Notes: a model not told the origin generated them from the sequence alone. Positions 42,964-52,632 are shown, counted from the stretch's first letter. The stretch: DNA of 64,000 nucleotides from Candidatus Zixiibacteriota bacterium (GCA_020051695.1 JAGVQM010000039.1:1-64000); one strand, 5' to 3'. Numbers and translations: made by a program.

Positions 42964-45900
42964 TCAATACTCCAGATTCAAATGCAGATTTAAGCGATAC
43001 TGGTTCATTTTATCGCGCCGGCCATCGAAGTAAAGTCCACGGCGGATGCGGTATTCGAAGCCCACTTCCTGTCCGCGGTCGAGCGACACCCGGCTGCTGC
43101 CGTACACGTAGAAGTTGCGCATGAAATAACTCCCGACGGTCAATTCGGTTTCTGCCGCGGTGGCGCCGGTCCGGACATTGACCGTTTCAATGCCCAGGGT
43201 GCGGGCCATTTCGCGTTCCACCTGTGAAAAAAACAAGTTAGTCGCCGCAAACCGAATCCGGCTGAAATAAAGGTCCCCTTCGCCGGAGGCCGTTCCCTGG
43301 GTTGTTGCCCGGTTGGCGGCCAGCAGCAACAAAATATCCTGATCGGAGTACGGCGAGCCCTCCGCCGAACTAATGAGCGGTTCGGAGGCATACCCGGTGA
43401 CCAGCAGGGTCAGGTCCACGTCCCGCGCATATTCTGTCTGCCCGCCCGCGCCGTTCGTCTGCTCGGGTGTTGCGCTGGGGATGCGAAAAGTCAGCGTCAG
43501 GTCCAATCGGGGATCGCTGCTCCCCGGCCGGTCGAACGTCAATTCTCCCTGATCAATCCGCCCCACGCGGTCGAAGACATATACCTTGCCCCGTCCGGCG
43601 ACGAATTGAGCATTGCCCAATACTGAAATGATGCCATATTCGCGCAACAACCGCAGGTCGAGTTCCAGCTCTGCCTGCACATCGTCGTTGCGGATCCAGT
43701 AATTTCCGGGAGAGACGACGGCAATGTCCCAGTCCCAGAGCGTTGTGTCCGGCAGGACGATATCGGACTCATAGGAGAACGGTTCACGGTCTTCGGCCCG
43801 GAGTATCTTAATCGTGCCGGAGACTTTCGGCGGGGAAGACCCGACGACCGCCACATCGACATCGGCAGTCAATTCATAATCCTGAAATTCGAATTGTATG
43901 GGGATTTCTTTTGCGGTAATCTGCAAATTGTAAAGGTAATTATCGACGGATTGCACGATGACTCTTCCGTTGGCCGCAATGTTAGGTCCGACCTTTGTCT
44001 TTTGGCCTTTGATGCTGCCTGCTGCGCGGTGGACGGTGATCGTATCCTGGTGCAATTCCAGTTCCACGTCCAGGTCTTCGATTGGATTTTCGATTTCGAC
44101 GGCCTTGATCACACCATCGGTCAGGCGGGCCCACCCGCCAAACCGGGGTTGTTGGGGAGTCCCGGTCAGTTGAATCGACATTGACCAGTCACCCGCGATC
44201 GATTCGACAACATCCGGCAAAAACCACGTGACTGGCGTAAGGGCTTGACCTTTTCCGGTCACGGTGAAATTCTGCGGAATCGGCAGCACACGCGGGGTGA
44301 CCGAGGCAAACGCCAGATCAACGGGAAAAACCCCATTCCCTTCAAAGTGCCATTCCGGGTGATGCAGCGATATCGAGTCAACCCGGAGCTGCCGGGCCTG
44401 GTAGGAAAACGTGCCGTTCAACTCACCGAGGGGTGAATTGAGATAAGCCAGTTCCGTTGCCTTCCCCGTCCCGGAGATCCGCGGGTAATCGAAGTTGCCG
44501 GAGAGCCGGGCTTGCAATGATAATCGTCCGGACAAGGGAAATCCCGGAAACGCGCGCTGCCAATAGGGAGCAAACTGGAAATTTTCGACTGAGATGCGCC
44601 CATCGAGCCGTGCATCAAAATCGATTTGGCCTTCTGCGCTGACGCGACCGAGTTCGCTGATGACGGTAAACGGCTGAAAGACGAATCCCGTATCGTTGAT
44701 TGCCCAACTGATTGTGTCCGGGGCGTAAAAACCCTGAGTGCCGAATTTGCCGGAAAAATCAAACAGGCGAATCGGGATAATGTCGTGTGCCCAGTTCAGC
44801 CGGCCGTTGGCGAACACGGAGGCGGCGGGGAAATAGGCGCGCGCGGAATCGATGAATACTTCAGTCCCGGCAAAACGCAGCCGTGTGGCCAGCGAGTCGA
44901 TCGGCAACGACCAGCCGACGGACTGGCCCCAGTTCAGTACCGCCTCTCCGCTGCGGTCGTCAAAGACCCGAGCGACATTAAAATGCCCCGTGAAGAAATC
45001 GGTCTGCAGATCAAAAACGCGCAGCGAGTCTGATTCAAAATGCCCAATCAGGTCCGGCGTGGCCGTTTTGCCGACCAGATTGCAATAGGCATACCCCCGG
45101 CCGCATAAGCTGTCGATGAACGTCTGCCCCTCAAAATCAGACAAATCCTCGAAATAGACATTGGCAAAGATATCCACCGCATCATCAAACTCCACGGACC
45201 CCGCACAATGGACAGTGGTGTTTTTGTACACAATGGAGAAATCTTCTTCGAATACCGCCTGGTGCACATCGACTGCCAGGCGGCCGCCCGCTGAATCAAA
45301 CGTATAATCATCGAAGCGGCCATGGCCCAACGTCAAATCGAATTCGAGGGCCATGTCGTCATTGGTCAGTCCCCGGCCGCTCATAGTGACCCATCCCGAG
45401 AGGTTCGTGGCAAAGCTGTTAAACGCCGTGTTGTTCAAATTGAAACCGTCGACTTGACCGATGAATTCGTATACCGGGACATCTTCGCCCAGGTCGACGT
45501 ACCCCGCGCCGGAAAAACCGGCCCCCAGCGCCGTTCCCCGGAGGTGCGGAAGATCCACGCGCCCGCCGCCGTAACGAAATGTGAGGGAGAGTTCTTGGAT
45601 TTTGCGGTCCTGCAATTCACCGGACAACGTCCCTTCGCCTGAAATCGTTCCCGCCGAATCGATGCTGAGTGTTCCGTCGTACCGCGCAAGTCCGGTGATC
45701 CCCGAACCCAGCGGCCCGGCGATCTCTTCGATAGTCAGCGGATCGGTTGTAATATGCAAAGGTTCGCCCCTGCCGATCGGGCCATGGATATAGATCACCG
45801 ACTGTGGCGTAACCAGCGAAAGAGAATCGACAAACCAGCCCCCGGCGGCCGAACGTCCTGCACCCTGCACTGCCACCGATTCCAGACCCAGTTCGGGGGA

Positions 45901-46764
45901 ACTGAAACTTGCGCGGTCAATTTTCCAATTCAGGACACCATCGATATTTTGCACCATCCCGGAGAGTTGGATGTTTTTTATCCGTGGCCGTATTGGGCGT
46001 TCCCCCGACGGAGACGCAACGGCCTGTTGACTGTCGCGGCCGGTGTTCTCCCGACCTGCCTGCAGCGAGTCCTCGCGGTCCAATACAGTGCGCGGTGTGG
46101 TCAGCGCAACCGAATCAACATACCAGCCGAGATCGGCCATTGAACCGGCGTTGTGTACCCCAACTGAATCTATCGACAACCCGGGCAGACTGAACTCGGC
46201 CCGGTCGACTTTCCAGGACAGGGCGCCGCCGATGCACTGGACCATACCCGATAAATTGAAGTCATCCACCTGCAGGAGGTCCCGGCCGGATGCCCGAAAG
46301 TCGGCGCCGGTGATCGACAGGGTGTCGATGCGGATGTCTATCGCCGTCGAGCGGGAAATCCCGTCTTTCGCCTTGACCCGGCTTTTCCAGACGGCCAGCA
46401 CCGAATCAGCCGGCAACCGAACCCTGAGTCTGTCCACCTCGGCCCGACCAAACAGCAGCCGACCACGCAGCAAATCAATAAGGCGGTAAGTGACGCGGAT
46501 TTCGCCGACAGACAACACCGTGTCCGCTGGGGCTTCTGTGCCGATTACCAGAATATTCCGGACAGCCAGGCCGGTGAGATCCGGGTCCGACATCTCGGCG
46601 ATAGATATACTCAGCGGGAGTCCGGCAGGGACCAGCGCGTTTAGCCGGGACTCAGCATATTGGCGCAGAAAACCGGATTGAACGGCGAGGAACGCGACCA
46701 GCAAGGGCAGCCCGATCACCAGGACCACAACGATGACTGCGATTTTGATCGTTCTGCGCACCAA
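42964..46764 (-). CDS. tamB: TamB-like translocation and assembly module protein
   Basis: A 1266-aa protein with an N-terminal signal anchor (about 8-30), a long repetitive beta region typical of AsmA/TamB bridges that span the periplasm, and the C-terminal TamB/DUF490 domain (about 960-1266; GRGKVYVFDRVGRIDQGELTF, PLISSAEGSPYSDQDILLLL, VGFEYRIRRGLYFDGRRDKMNQYRLN). Two neighbouring internal repeats occur at about residues 170-330, each with LSGMVQ..G.L.WK.DRA.FS. Its product would span inner and outer membranes with the adjacent TamA-like barrel. Confidence 0.9.
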   Translation of the reverse strand: MVRRTIKIAVIVVVLVIGLPLLVAFLAVQSGFLRQYAESRLNALVPAGLPLSISIAEMSDPDLTGLAVRNILVIGTEAPADTVLSVGEIRVTYRLIDLLRGRLLFGRAEVDRLRVRLPADSVLAVWKSRVKAKDGISRSTAIDIRIDTLSITGADFRASGRDLLQVDDFNLSGMVQCIGGALSWKVDRAEFSLPGLSIDSVGVHNAGSMADLGWYVDSVALTTPRTVLDREDSLQAGRENTGRDSQQAVASPSGERPIRPRIKNIQLSGMVQNIDGVLNWKIDRASFSSPELGLESVAVQGAGRSAAGGWFVDSLSLVTPQSVIYIHGPIGRGEPLHITTDPLTIEEIAGPLGSGITGLARYDGTLSIDSAGTISGEGTLSGELQDRKIQELSLTFRYGGGRVDLPHLRGTALGAGFSGAGYVDLGEDVPVYEFIGQVDGFNLNNTAFNSFATNLSGWVTMSGRGLTNDDMALEFDLTLGHGRFDDYTFDSAGGRLAVDVHQAVFEEDFSIVYKNTTVHCAGSVEFDDAVDIFANVYFEDLSDFEGQTFIDSLCGRGYAYCNLVGKTATPDLIGHFESDSLRVFDLQTDFFTGHFNVARVFDDRSGEAVLNWGQSVGWSLPIDSLATRLRFAGTEVFIDSARAYFPAASVFANGRLNWAHDIIPIRLFDFSGKFGTQGFYAPDTISWAINDTGFVFQPFTVISELGRVSAEGQIDFDARLDGRISVENFQFAPYWQRAFPGFPLSGRLSLQARLSGNFDYPRISGTGKATELAYLNSPLGELNGTFSYQARQLRVDSISLHHPEWHFEGNGVFPVDLAFASVTPRVLPIPQNFTVTGKGQALTPVTWFLPDVVESIAGDWSMSIQLTGTPQQPRFGGWARLTDGVIKAVEIENPIEDLDVELELHQDTITVHRAAGSIKGQKTKVGPNIAANGRVIVQSVDNYLYNLQITAKEIPIQFEFQDYELTADVDVAVVGSSPPKVSGTIKILRAEDREPFSYESDIVLPDTTLWDWDIAVVSPGNYWIRNDDVQAELELDLRLLREYGIISVLGNAQFVAGRGKVYVFDRVGRIDQGELTFDRPGSSDPRLDLTLTFRIPSATPEQTNGAGGQTEYARDVDLTLLVTGYASEPLISSAEGSPYSDQDILLLLAANRATTQGTASGEGDLYFSRIRFAATNLFFSQVEREMARTLGIETVNVRTGATAAETELTVGSYFMRNFYVYGSSRVSLDRGQEVGFEYRIRRGLYFDGRRDKMNQYRLNLHLNLEY

Positions 46765-46841
46765 CCGGGCCTTTCCCCGAACGGCAGGATCGATTATATT
46801 CCCACCATATACGTCAATCTATAACATCAGCCGCCCACTGC

Positions 46842-46870
46842 CAAAAAAAAACCCCCGAAACTCCGGGAGT
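46842..46870 (-). terminator. Rho-independent terminator after the HtrA-like gene
   Basis: On the minus strand CTCCCG and CGGGGG pair (one G-T) around GAGTTT and are followed by nine T residues. It separates the HtrA-like gene from the tamB-like gene. Confidence 0.8.
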
Positions 46871-46900
46871 TTGACAGCAAATATCTCCGCCCGCCGCGAT

Positions 46901-48208
46901 TCATGGCCCAATTTTATGATCGACGGGCATTGTTCCCAGGGAATCCGCGCTCTGCAGGATGCGCCGCCGTATCTCATTGAGCCGTTCGACAGACATCGAA
47001 TCAGTGCGGTGCAGGACGCCGGGGACAGTGGTCGTTTGCTGGAATAATTGTGTTTCCAGTCGGGATTCACCCTCGGGCTGTCCTTCCTTGAGATAGCTGG
47101 GGGTTCCGGCACAGCCCATAACGAGTTTGACTTTGATGGTCGTCGTCCCGCCGCGCAGGACATCGAGCAAGACCCGATCGCCCGGCGCGCTGCCGGCGAT
47201 CAACTGCCGAAAATGCCGCACAGACTGGACGGGGACCTGGTCAAATGCCTGGATGAGGTCGCCGCGTTCCAAACCGTATTTTTGAGCGGGAGTGTTTTCC
47301 ACTACTCCGCCGACTACCACTCCCTGATTGGTGTGGTAATATTGGGCCAAGACCGAGTGCAGGTCTGTAACATAGACGCCGAGATACGGATAGTCGTCCC
47401 CGCCGCCGCCGATGACTCGTTCGGCGACGTCCAGCGCGACATTGATGGGTACGGCCAGGGCCACCCCCGATGTCGGCAATTCTATTTTAAAAGGCGGCAA
47501 CGACCAGCGTTCGGATGGATCTTCCGGCCGCCGGATGCGCATCGCGGGCACCCCACTGGACTCCGAAACCTTCGCTTTGATCAGGCCGACCACCTCGCCG
47601 GCGGAGTTGATCATCGCGCCGCCGGAGTTGCCCGCCGTCACCGGGGCGTTCAGTTGGATTGTCGTGCCGTCCGGGCGGAAGCCGTTAATCGTACCCCAGG
47701 TCACCGATTGCGGACAGCCATAGGAATTGCCCATGACGATAATAATTGAACCAGAGCGCAGGTCATCGGAATTGCCCCAGACCGGCGGCCGTAAACCCGG
47801 CGCAATGGTCCGCAAAATCGCGACGTCCGCCGCGGTATTTTTCCCGACCAGCATGGCTTCATAGACCCGCGTATCGGGAAGCTCCACGAGGAAACGGTCC
47901 CGGCCTTCCGCTACCAAAGCGGTGGTCAGGATATGTCCCGAACTGTCCAGCACGACGCCGGAACCGATAAACGTGGAAGTCGCCGTGCCCTGACGGGCAT
48001 CCGGATACTCTGCCGAGGCGGCCGGGGAATGGGTTATCGCCCGAATGGTGACCACCGAAGGTCCCAACTTCTCGACGGTGGCCTGGATCTCCCGCTCCAG
48101 CAACTGTAAAATCCCCCCGCCGTCCTGGGCTTGTGTGACCGTCCCGAGGCACAAAACCGCGATGAGGATTTGAATGGCAGTGTTAATTTTTCTCAAATGT
48201 CCCTTCAA
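46901..48208 (-). CDS. HtrA-like S1C protease homologue lacking the catalytic His
   Basis: A 435-aa exported protein with a signal peptide (about 1-28), a trypsin-like domain (about 45-235) and a PDZ domain (about 270-355; GVVVGGVVENTPAQKYGLERGDLIQAFDQV). The Asp (D128, AADVAIL) and Ser (S195, AGNSGG) of the triad are present, but the segment that reads TNxHVV in active HtrA/DegP proteins is TTALVA, placing Leu98 at the His position. It is probably proteolytically inactive, perhaps a periplasmic sensor or scaffold. Its position downstream of an RpoE-like sigma/anti-sigma pair parallels mucD, though a terminator intervenes. Confidence 0.87.
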   Translation of the reverse strand: MKGHLRKINTAIQILIAVLCLGTVTQAQDGGGILQLLEREIQATVEKLGPSVVTIRAITHSPAASAEYPDARQGTATSTFIGSGVVLDSSGHILTTALVAEGRDRFLVELPDTRVYEAMLVGKNTAADVAILRTIAPGLRPPVWGNSDDLRSGSIIIVMGNSYGCPQSVTWGTINGFRPDGTTIQLNAPVTAGNSGGAMINSAGEVVGLIKAKVSESSGVPAMRIRRPEDPSERWSLPPFKIELPTSGVALAVPINVALDVAERVIGGGGDDYPYLGVYVTDLHSVLAQYYHTNQGVVVGGVVENTPAQKYGLERGDLIQAFDQVPVQSVRHFRQLIAGSAPGDRVLLDVLRGGTTTIKVKLVMGCAGTPSYLKEGQPEGESRLETQLFQQTTTVPGVLHRTDSMSVERLNEIRRRILQSADSLGTMPVDHKIGP

Positions 48209-48300
48209 CCTCCTTAACGTTCCCGATGACGTGCATCCATTTGTACAACCCGCTAATCGCGCCGTTCCTCAACATCGGCAAATATTCCCGGAAAAGGCAT

Positions 48301-48324
48301 AAAAAAACGCCCGGTAGTCCGGGC
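48301..48324 (-). terminator. Rho-independent terminator after the anti-sigma gene
   Basis: A perfect 7-bp stem (CGCCCGG/CCGGGCG) with a 4-base loop, followed on the minus strand by six T residues. It ends the sigma/anti-sigma transcript about 30 bases beyond the stop and before the HtrA-like gene. Confidence 0.85.
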
Positions 48325-48350
48325 GATAGAAATTCGTAACCAATTGTTGC

Positions 48351-48977
48351 TTAAAAGATTAGTTGCGCATTCACCTGTTCTGCGGGAATGGTGGGCATGA
48401 CATAATTCGGTTGCGAACGGGGGGAGGTATAGTCGGACAGGCTTACCCCGGAAATCAGATAATCCCGCAACGGATCAGCAACTTCCGTCTCCAGACGTAA
48501 CTCATAGCCGATCTGATTCAAATCGGCGAGTTCCTGAGTAAGCGCGGCAGTGTTGTCCACCAGCTGCTCATCGGAATCATACCCGGTCCAGATTATGATG
48601 GTCAACAAGGCGGTGACAACCCCAACCACAGCAAACCGCCGTTGCCCGAACAGGATGTTTCCCAGCCCGGCAAAATAATGCGCGGCCCAAACCGACAGTT
48701 CCCGCAAAGTACGCCATGACGACGGGGCATGATCGCGGAGCGTCTCCTGTTCGACTTCCCAGGCGTTGATTTTGGCCTGCAGCCGCAGGTTAAAATCCGC
48801 GCGAGCCCTGATCTTCTCGACCCCGGCCGTCTGCCCTTTGATCTCAGAGAAATAGAACGCCTCACGCCGACATGACGGACACTCATCGAGATGAGCGGCA
48901 AGATCGCGCCGCTGTTTCTCCGATAACGTGTCGTCACATCGTGCGGACAGGTACCAATGTGCCTTTCGACAGCGCAC
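48351..48977 (-). CDS. Zinc-binding membrane anti-sigma factor (RseA/zf-HC2 type)
   Basis: A 208-aa protein with His29-x3-Cys33-x2-Cys36 (HLDECPSCR) at the N-terminus, exactly the spacing of the anti-sigma at 36295, and a membrane segment at about 115-135 (FAVVGVVTALLTIIIW), then a periplasmic tail of about 70 residues. The frame is open to an ATG at 49007, but a GTG at 48977 has GGAGG 6 bases before it and gives the usual ZAS start (MRCRKAHWYLSARCDD). It overlaps the sigma gene by 44 bases. Confidence 0.87.
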   Translation of the reverse strand: MRCRKAHWYLSARCDDTLSEKQRRDLAAHLDECPSCRREAFYFSEIKGQTAGVEKIRARADFNLRLQAKINAWEVEQETLRDHAPSSWRTLRELSVWAAHYFAGLGNILFGQRRFAVVGVVTALLTIIIWTGYDSDEQLVDNTAALTQELADLNQIGYELRLETEVADPLRDYLISGVSLSDYTSPRSQPNYVMPTIPAEQVNAQLIF

Positions 48978-49530
48978 GGCGTTCCTCCAGTTTCGGCCGC
49001 AACTCATCTTTCAGGATGGCCCGCGCCCGATTGACTCTCGATTTGACTGTACCCAGCGGCACTTCCAGAATCTGGGCTACCTCTTCATAACTCAATTGAT
49101 CGACATCACGCAACACAAAGGCGGTTTTGTATTTCACCGGCAATGTGGCAATCGCTTTCTCCAGGATTATTTTCAACGATTGGGGGCCGGGCTTGGTGTC
49201 TTCCAATTCAACGCCTTTGGCCTGCAGGTCAAAGAGACTGAAAAACTTGAATTTTTTCTTCCGGCGCAATTCGTTCTTGGCCAGATTCAGAGCAATCGTG
49301 TAAATCCACGTCGACAGGCAATAGGTGAAGTCGTACTCCTGACGGTGTTTATACACGCGCAGAAATGTTTCCTGGACCAGATCCTCGGCTTCGTTGCGCT
49401 CATTGAGCATTCGGAATAACACATTGACCAGCCGGTCTTTGTAACGCTCAACCAGCTCCTCAAAAGCCGCGAAGTCGTCCTGCTGGATACGGCGCATCAG
49501 GCCGTGATCGATGTCTTTTTGTGTCTCCAT
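48934..49530 (-). CDS. RpoE-like ECF sigma factor
   Basis: A 198-aa sigma factor with region 2 (about 10-85; DFAAFEELVERYKDRLVNVLFRML, EDLVQETFLRVYKHRQEYDF, STWIYTIALNLAKNELRR) and region 4 (about 120-175; LPVKYKTAFVLRDVDQLSYEEVAQILEVPLGTVKSRVNRARAILK). It would control an envelope-stress-like regulon. The ATG at 49530 is preferred over a GTG at 49536 because of GGGGGTGGAG just upstream. The anti-sigma gene begins inside its end. Confidence 0.95.
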   Translation of the reverse strand: METQKDIDHGLMRRIQQDDFAAFEELVERYKDRLVNVLFRMLNERNEAEDLVQETFLRVYKHRQEYDFTYCLSTWIYTIALNLAKNELRRKKKFKFFSLFDLQAKGVELEDTKPGPQSLKIILEKAIATLPVKYKTAFVLRDVDQLSYEEVAQILEVPLGTVKSRVNRARAILKDELRPKLEERRALSKGTLVPVRTM

Positions 49531-49897
49531 CTCCACCCCCGGACTGGGAACGTCCCCCGCCCAGATACTACGTATACTCCCCGAACCCCGTATCCGTTCC
49601 CAATTAGTTATTTTTCTCTATTTTTAGCAAGAGCAAAAAGCGGGCAAAAAACTATGAAAGAGTCAACCAAATCCCATAAATTAAGTAACTTATTGAATAA
49701 CAACATGATAAATATTTTTATCCATCCCGCGCCGGTCATGCCTTATGGCGGACAGGGGATGCGTGCACAAATTTGCGTCCGGGGACGACCGAATTTTGTC
49801 GCCGCCCCGCGGAACTGAAAATCCTGTCGTCCGAGCGTGGCGAACGTTACATTCAGGTGGGTTAATTGGGCGAAGCAGCAAATCGGGGGAATAGGAC
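49531..49897. other. Divergent intergenic region upstream of the RpoE-like gene
   Basis: 367 bases with no supported gene between the minus-strand sigma gene and the plus-strand 78-aa gene. On the minus strand a GGGAAC element followed by a GTATAC-containing segment might be an ECF-type -35/-10, suggesting autoregulation, but it is not strong. The rest is AT-rich up to about 49720, then GC-rich. Confidence 0.35.
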
Positions 49898-50134
49898 GTG
49901 GCCGAAATCAGAATGACCGGAGAGGTGCGGACCGATTTTGATTGTGAGACCACCGGGCTTCCGGCCGAACGCTGGGCCGAGACGGTTTTGAAAATCGGTG
50001 ACGAGGAACTGGTGCTGGAAGTCAGTGTCGAGGATAAAATTATTGTGGCCCTGTCCGCGGGGGACGACGCTGTATGGAAAGGAACACTTGAGGGATTAAA
50101 GATGCTCTTGCGGGGGGAAATTAAAGCCCGGTAA
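49898..50134 (+). CDS. Hypothetical protein, 78 aa
   Basis: Not recognised. A small acidic soluble protein (VRTDFDCETTGLPAERWAETVLKIGDEELVLEVSVEDK) likely with a beta fold. It starts at GTG 49898 with GGGGGAATAG upstream; an in-frame ATG at 49913 is the alternative. It lies about 85 bases before the ACT-domain gene on the same strand. Confidence 0.55.
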   Translation: MAEIRMTGEVRTDFDCETTGLPAERWAETVLKIGDEELVLEVSVEDKIIVALSAGDDAVWKGTLEGLKMLLRGEIKAR

Positions 50135-50218
50135 GGCGCTTTTTCCCCGCTGTATATCAGCAATCGATTATTATAACCTGGTAGAAATATTCGTGTAGTC
50201 ACGGTAAAGGAGGTTTCC

Positions 50219-50635
50219 ATGGCGGAGACCATCCGCAAGGTAGAGTACTATTATGTAATTGTGGAAGACAAGCCGGGGGAGGCCCGCCGCTTGTGTGAAT
50301 TTCTCAGCGCGCATGGGGTCAATCTGCTGTCGTTTACGGCCTTTCCAATCGGTGAGGGGCGGGCGCAGATAGATTTTGTGCCGGAGGACTCGGAGGTGCT
50401 GCACCAGGCGGTGCGGGAAGCCGGATTTCGGCTGGTCGGCCCGAAGAAGGCGTTATTTATCCAGGGCGATGAGCGCATCGGCGTACTGACCGAATACCAT
50501 TTGCGGCTGGCTGATGCGGGGATCAATGTCCACGCCGCCAACGGCGCCAGCGACGGTCGCGGCCGCTTCGGTTATATCATCTGGGTCAAACCGGAGGATT
50601 ATCACCGGGCCGCGCAGGCGCTGGGGGCAAAATAA
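50219..50635 (+). CDS. ACT-domain regulatory protein
   Basis: A 138-aa protein with two ACT-like modules: about 5-75 (YYYVIVEDKPGEARRLCEFLSAHGVNLLSFTAFPIGEGRAQIDFV) and about 75-135 (ALFIQGDERIGVLTEYHLRLADAGINVHAANGAS). ACT domains bind amino acids or similar ligands and control enzymes allosterically. No enzyme domain is fused. A consensus AAAGGAGG precedes the ATG, so translation should be strong. It converges with ettA. Confidence 0.85.
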   Translation: MAETIRKVEYYYVIVEDKPGEARRLCEFLSAHGVNLLSFTAFPIGEGRAQIDFVPEDSEVLHQAVREAGFRLVGPKKALFIQGDERIGVLTEYHLRLADAGINVHAANGASDGRGRFGYIIWVKPEDYHRAAQALGAK

Positions 50636-50643
50636 GGAACAAA

Positions 50644-50683
50644 CGCCCTGGTCGGACGGCCGCAATTGTCGGTCCCCAGGGCG
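50644..50683 (-). terminator. Probable terminator of the ettA transcript
   Basis: CGCCCTGG and CCAGGGCG form an 8-bp stem around a GC-rich 24-base loop. On the minus strand it is followed by TTTGTTCCTTATTTT. It lies in the gap between the convergent ACT and ettA genes. Confidence 0.5.
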
Positions 50684-50708
50684 ACCGCAACAATCCAGCG
50701 CAAAAAAA

Positions 50709-52388
50709 CTACGCCTTGATCAGCGTCCGATAGCGGTTGCGGCGGTCTTCAAACAACCGGTCGCCGAGTTCCCGGCTGCGCCAGTCCTGATAAGCCGAGA
50801 AATTGCCCTCAAACCAGCGAATGTTACCCTCGCCCTCGAACACCAGAAGATGCGTGCACACCCGGTCGAGAAAGAACCGGTCGTGGCTGATGACCAGCAC
50901 GCACCCCGAAAAATCCAGAATCGCCTCTTCCAATAAGCGCAGCGTGTTGACATCCAGGTCGTTGGTCGGCTCGTCGAGGAGCAGCACATTACCGCCGACT
51001 TTGAGTACCTTGGCCAGATGACAACGATTTTGTTCACCACCGGATAACTCGCCCACCAGTTTTTGCTGTGACGGGCCTTTGAAACCGAAACTCGCCAGAT
51101 ATTGCCGAATGGGGATCGCGCGGCCGGCGATTTTTATTTCATCAAGCCCGCCGCCGACTTCGTTGATCAGGTCGATCTCACGGTCCTGGAATTCCCGTTC
51201 CTGGTCGGAGTAGGCCAGGGCCACCGATGAGCCGAGGATGACTTTTCCGACGAGCGGCTTCAACGTCCCGGCAATTAAATTAAACACCGTGGTCTTGCCG
51301 GTGCCGTTGGGGCCGAGCAGGCCGACCACCGCCGAACGCGGGACCATAAACGACAACTTCTCGAATAACCGGGTATCATCATAGCCCATCGCGACATCAT
51401 GAAATTCGACTACCTGCGTGCCCAGCTGGGGGCCGGGGGCGATGCGGATCGCCGTATTGTCGGCCTTGGCGGCGGCGGTCTCGCGGGCCACGAGGTGTTC
51501 GTATTCCCTGATGCGCAGCCGGGTCATTTCGTCGCGGTCGCCACGGCTCATGCGGATCCAGTTCAACTCCCGTTTGAGCGCCTGCGCGCGGGGTGATTCT
51601 TTCTTCTCCCCGGCCAGCAGTTTGGCGATTTTCTGCTCCAGCCATGAGCTGTAGTTCCCCTCCCAGGGGATGCCGTGCCCGCCCTCCAATTCGAGGATCC
51701 AGCCGGTAACGTTATCGAGGAAATAGCGGTCGTGGGTCACGATGATCACCGTGCCGGGGTATTCACGCAGTTGTTCTTCCAGCCAGCTTACTGTTTCCGG
51801 ATCGAGATGGTTGGTTGGCTCGTCCAAAAGCAGCAGATCGGGCCGTTCGAGGAGCACCCGGCACAGCGCCACCCGGCGTTTTTCACCGCCCGATAAGGTG
51901 CCCACCAGCCGGTCGTCATCAGGCAAAAACAACGCGTCGGCCGCTACCTGCAGATTGTGATCGAGGTTCCAGCCGTCGGCGGCGTCGATTTTATCCTGGA
52001 GCACGCTCATCCGGTCGAGAGCTTTTTGCATCTGGTCATCGCCCATCGGCTCGGCCATGCTGTCGGTAATCGCGTTGTACTCATCCAGCAGGGCCTTGGT
52101 CGCGCCGAAGGCCTGCTCCACGGTTTTGCGCACGGTCAGCCCCGGATCAAGCTGCAGGTCCTGCTCGACAATTCCCGCGCGGAAGCCGGGGGTAATCTGG
52201 GCGTGGCCCTGAAATTCGGCATCGAGCCCGGCCATGATCCGCAGGACCGTGGTCTTGCCCGAGCCGTTCTCGCCGACGATCCCGATTTTGGCGCCGGGGT
52301 AGAAGCTGAGGTTGATATCTTTGAGCACTTGCTTTTGCCCGTAGAACTTGTTGACACCGTACATGTGGAAGATGAATTTTTCGGTCAT
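50709..52388 (-). CDS. ettA: Energy-dependent translational throttle protein EttA (ABC-F)
   Basis: A 559-aa cytoplasmic ABC-F ATPase that gates elongating ribosomes according to ATP/ADP. Two ABC domains are complete: Walker A GENGSGKT and GPNGTGKT, signatures LSGGEKRR and LSGGEQNR, Walker B LLLLDEPTNHLD and LLLDEPTNDLD. A linker (about 240-320) carries the P-site tRNA interaction region (RAQALKRELNWIRMS). Length and motifs match EttA rather than Uup. ATG 52388 is followed by the family start MTEKFIFHMYGV; the longer open frame upstream is not conserved-looking. Confidence 0.95.
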   Translation of the reverse strand: MTEKFIFHMYGVNKFYGQKQVLKDINLSFYPGAKIGIVGENGSGKTTVLRIMAGLDAEFQGHAQITPGFRAGIVEQDLQLDPGLTVRKTVEQAFGATKALLDEYNAITDSMAEPMGDDQMQKALDRMSVLQDKIDAADGWNLDHNLQVAADALFLPDDDRLVGTLSGGEKRRVALCRVLLERPDLLLLDEPTNHLDPETVSWLEEQLREYPGTVIIVTHDRYFLDNVTGWILELEGGHGIPWEGNYSSWLEQKIAKLLAGEKKESPRAQALKRELNWIRMSRGDRDEMTRLRIREYEHLVARETAAAKADNTAIRIAPGPQLGTQVVEFHDVAMGYDDTRLFEKLSFMVPRSAVVGLLGPNGTGKTTVFNLIAGTLKPLVGKVILGSSVALAYSDQEREFQDREIDLINEVGGGLDEIKIAGRAIPIRQYLASFGFKGPSQQKLVGELSGGEQNRCHLAKVLKVGGNVLLLDEPTNDLDVNTLRLLEEAILDFSGCVLVISHDRFFLDRVCTHLLVFEGEGNIRWFEGNFSAYQDWRSRELGDRLFEDRRNRYRTLIKA

Positions 52389-52632
52389 ATCACGTCTCTT
52401 TACTTTCGCTCCTCTTTTCCGGCGGGCATAATAATGCTCCCGAGGACTAAAGACAAGGGAGGAAAACCTACCCCTCCAAACCCCGTAAATCCCTGTCAAA
52501 AAATCATATAAACACCCGCTATTTATCAGCCGATTGATATATATATGTCCGTAATACCCTGATGGGTGGCGGCAAAAGTCGTTCTCAGCCAACGGACAGG
52601 CCGGGTTGCACCGCCCAAACGGGGCAGGGATT

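Noticed and set aside
49504-49818. 104-codon plus-strand frame across the sigma gene start
   Set aside because: It begins inside the oppositely oriented sigma gene, and its low-complexity content has no family features.
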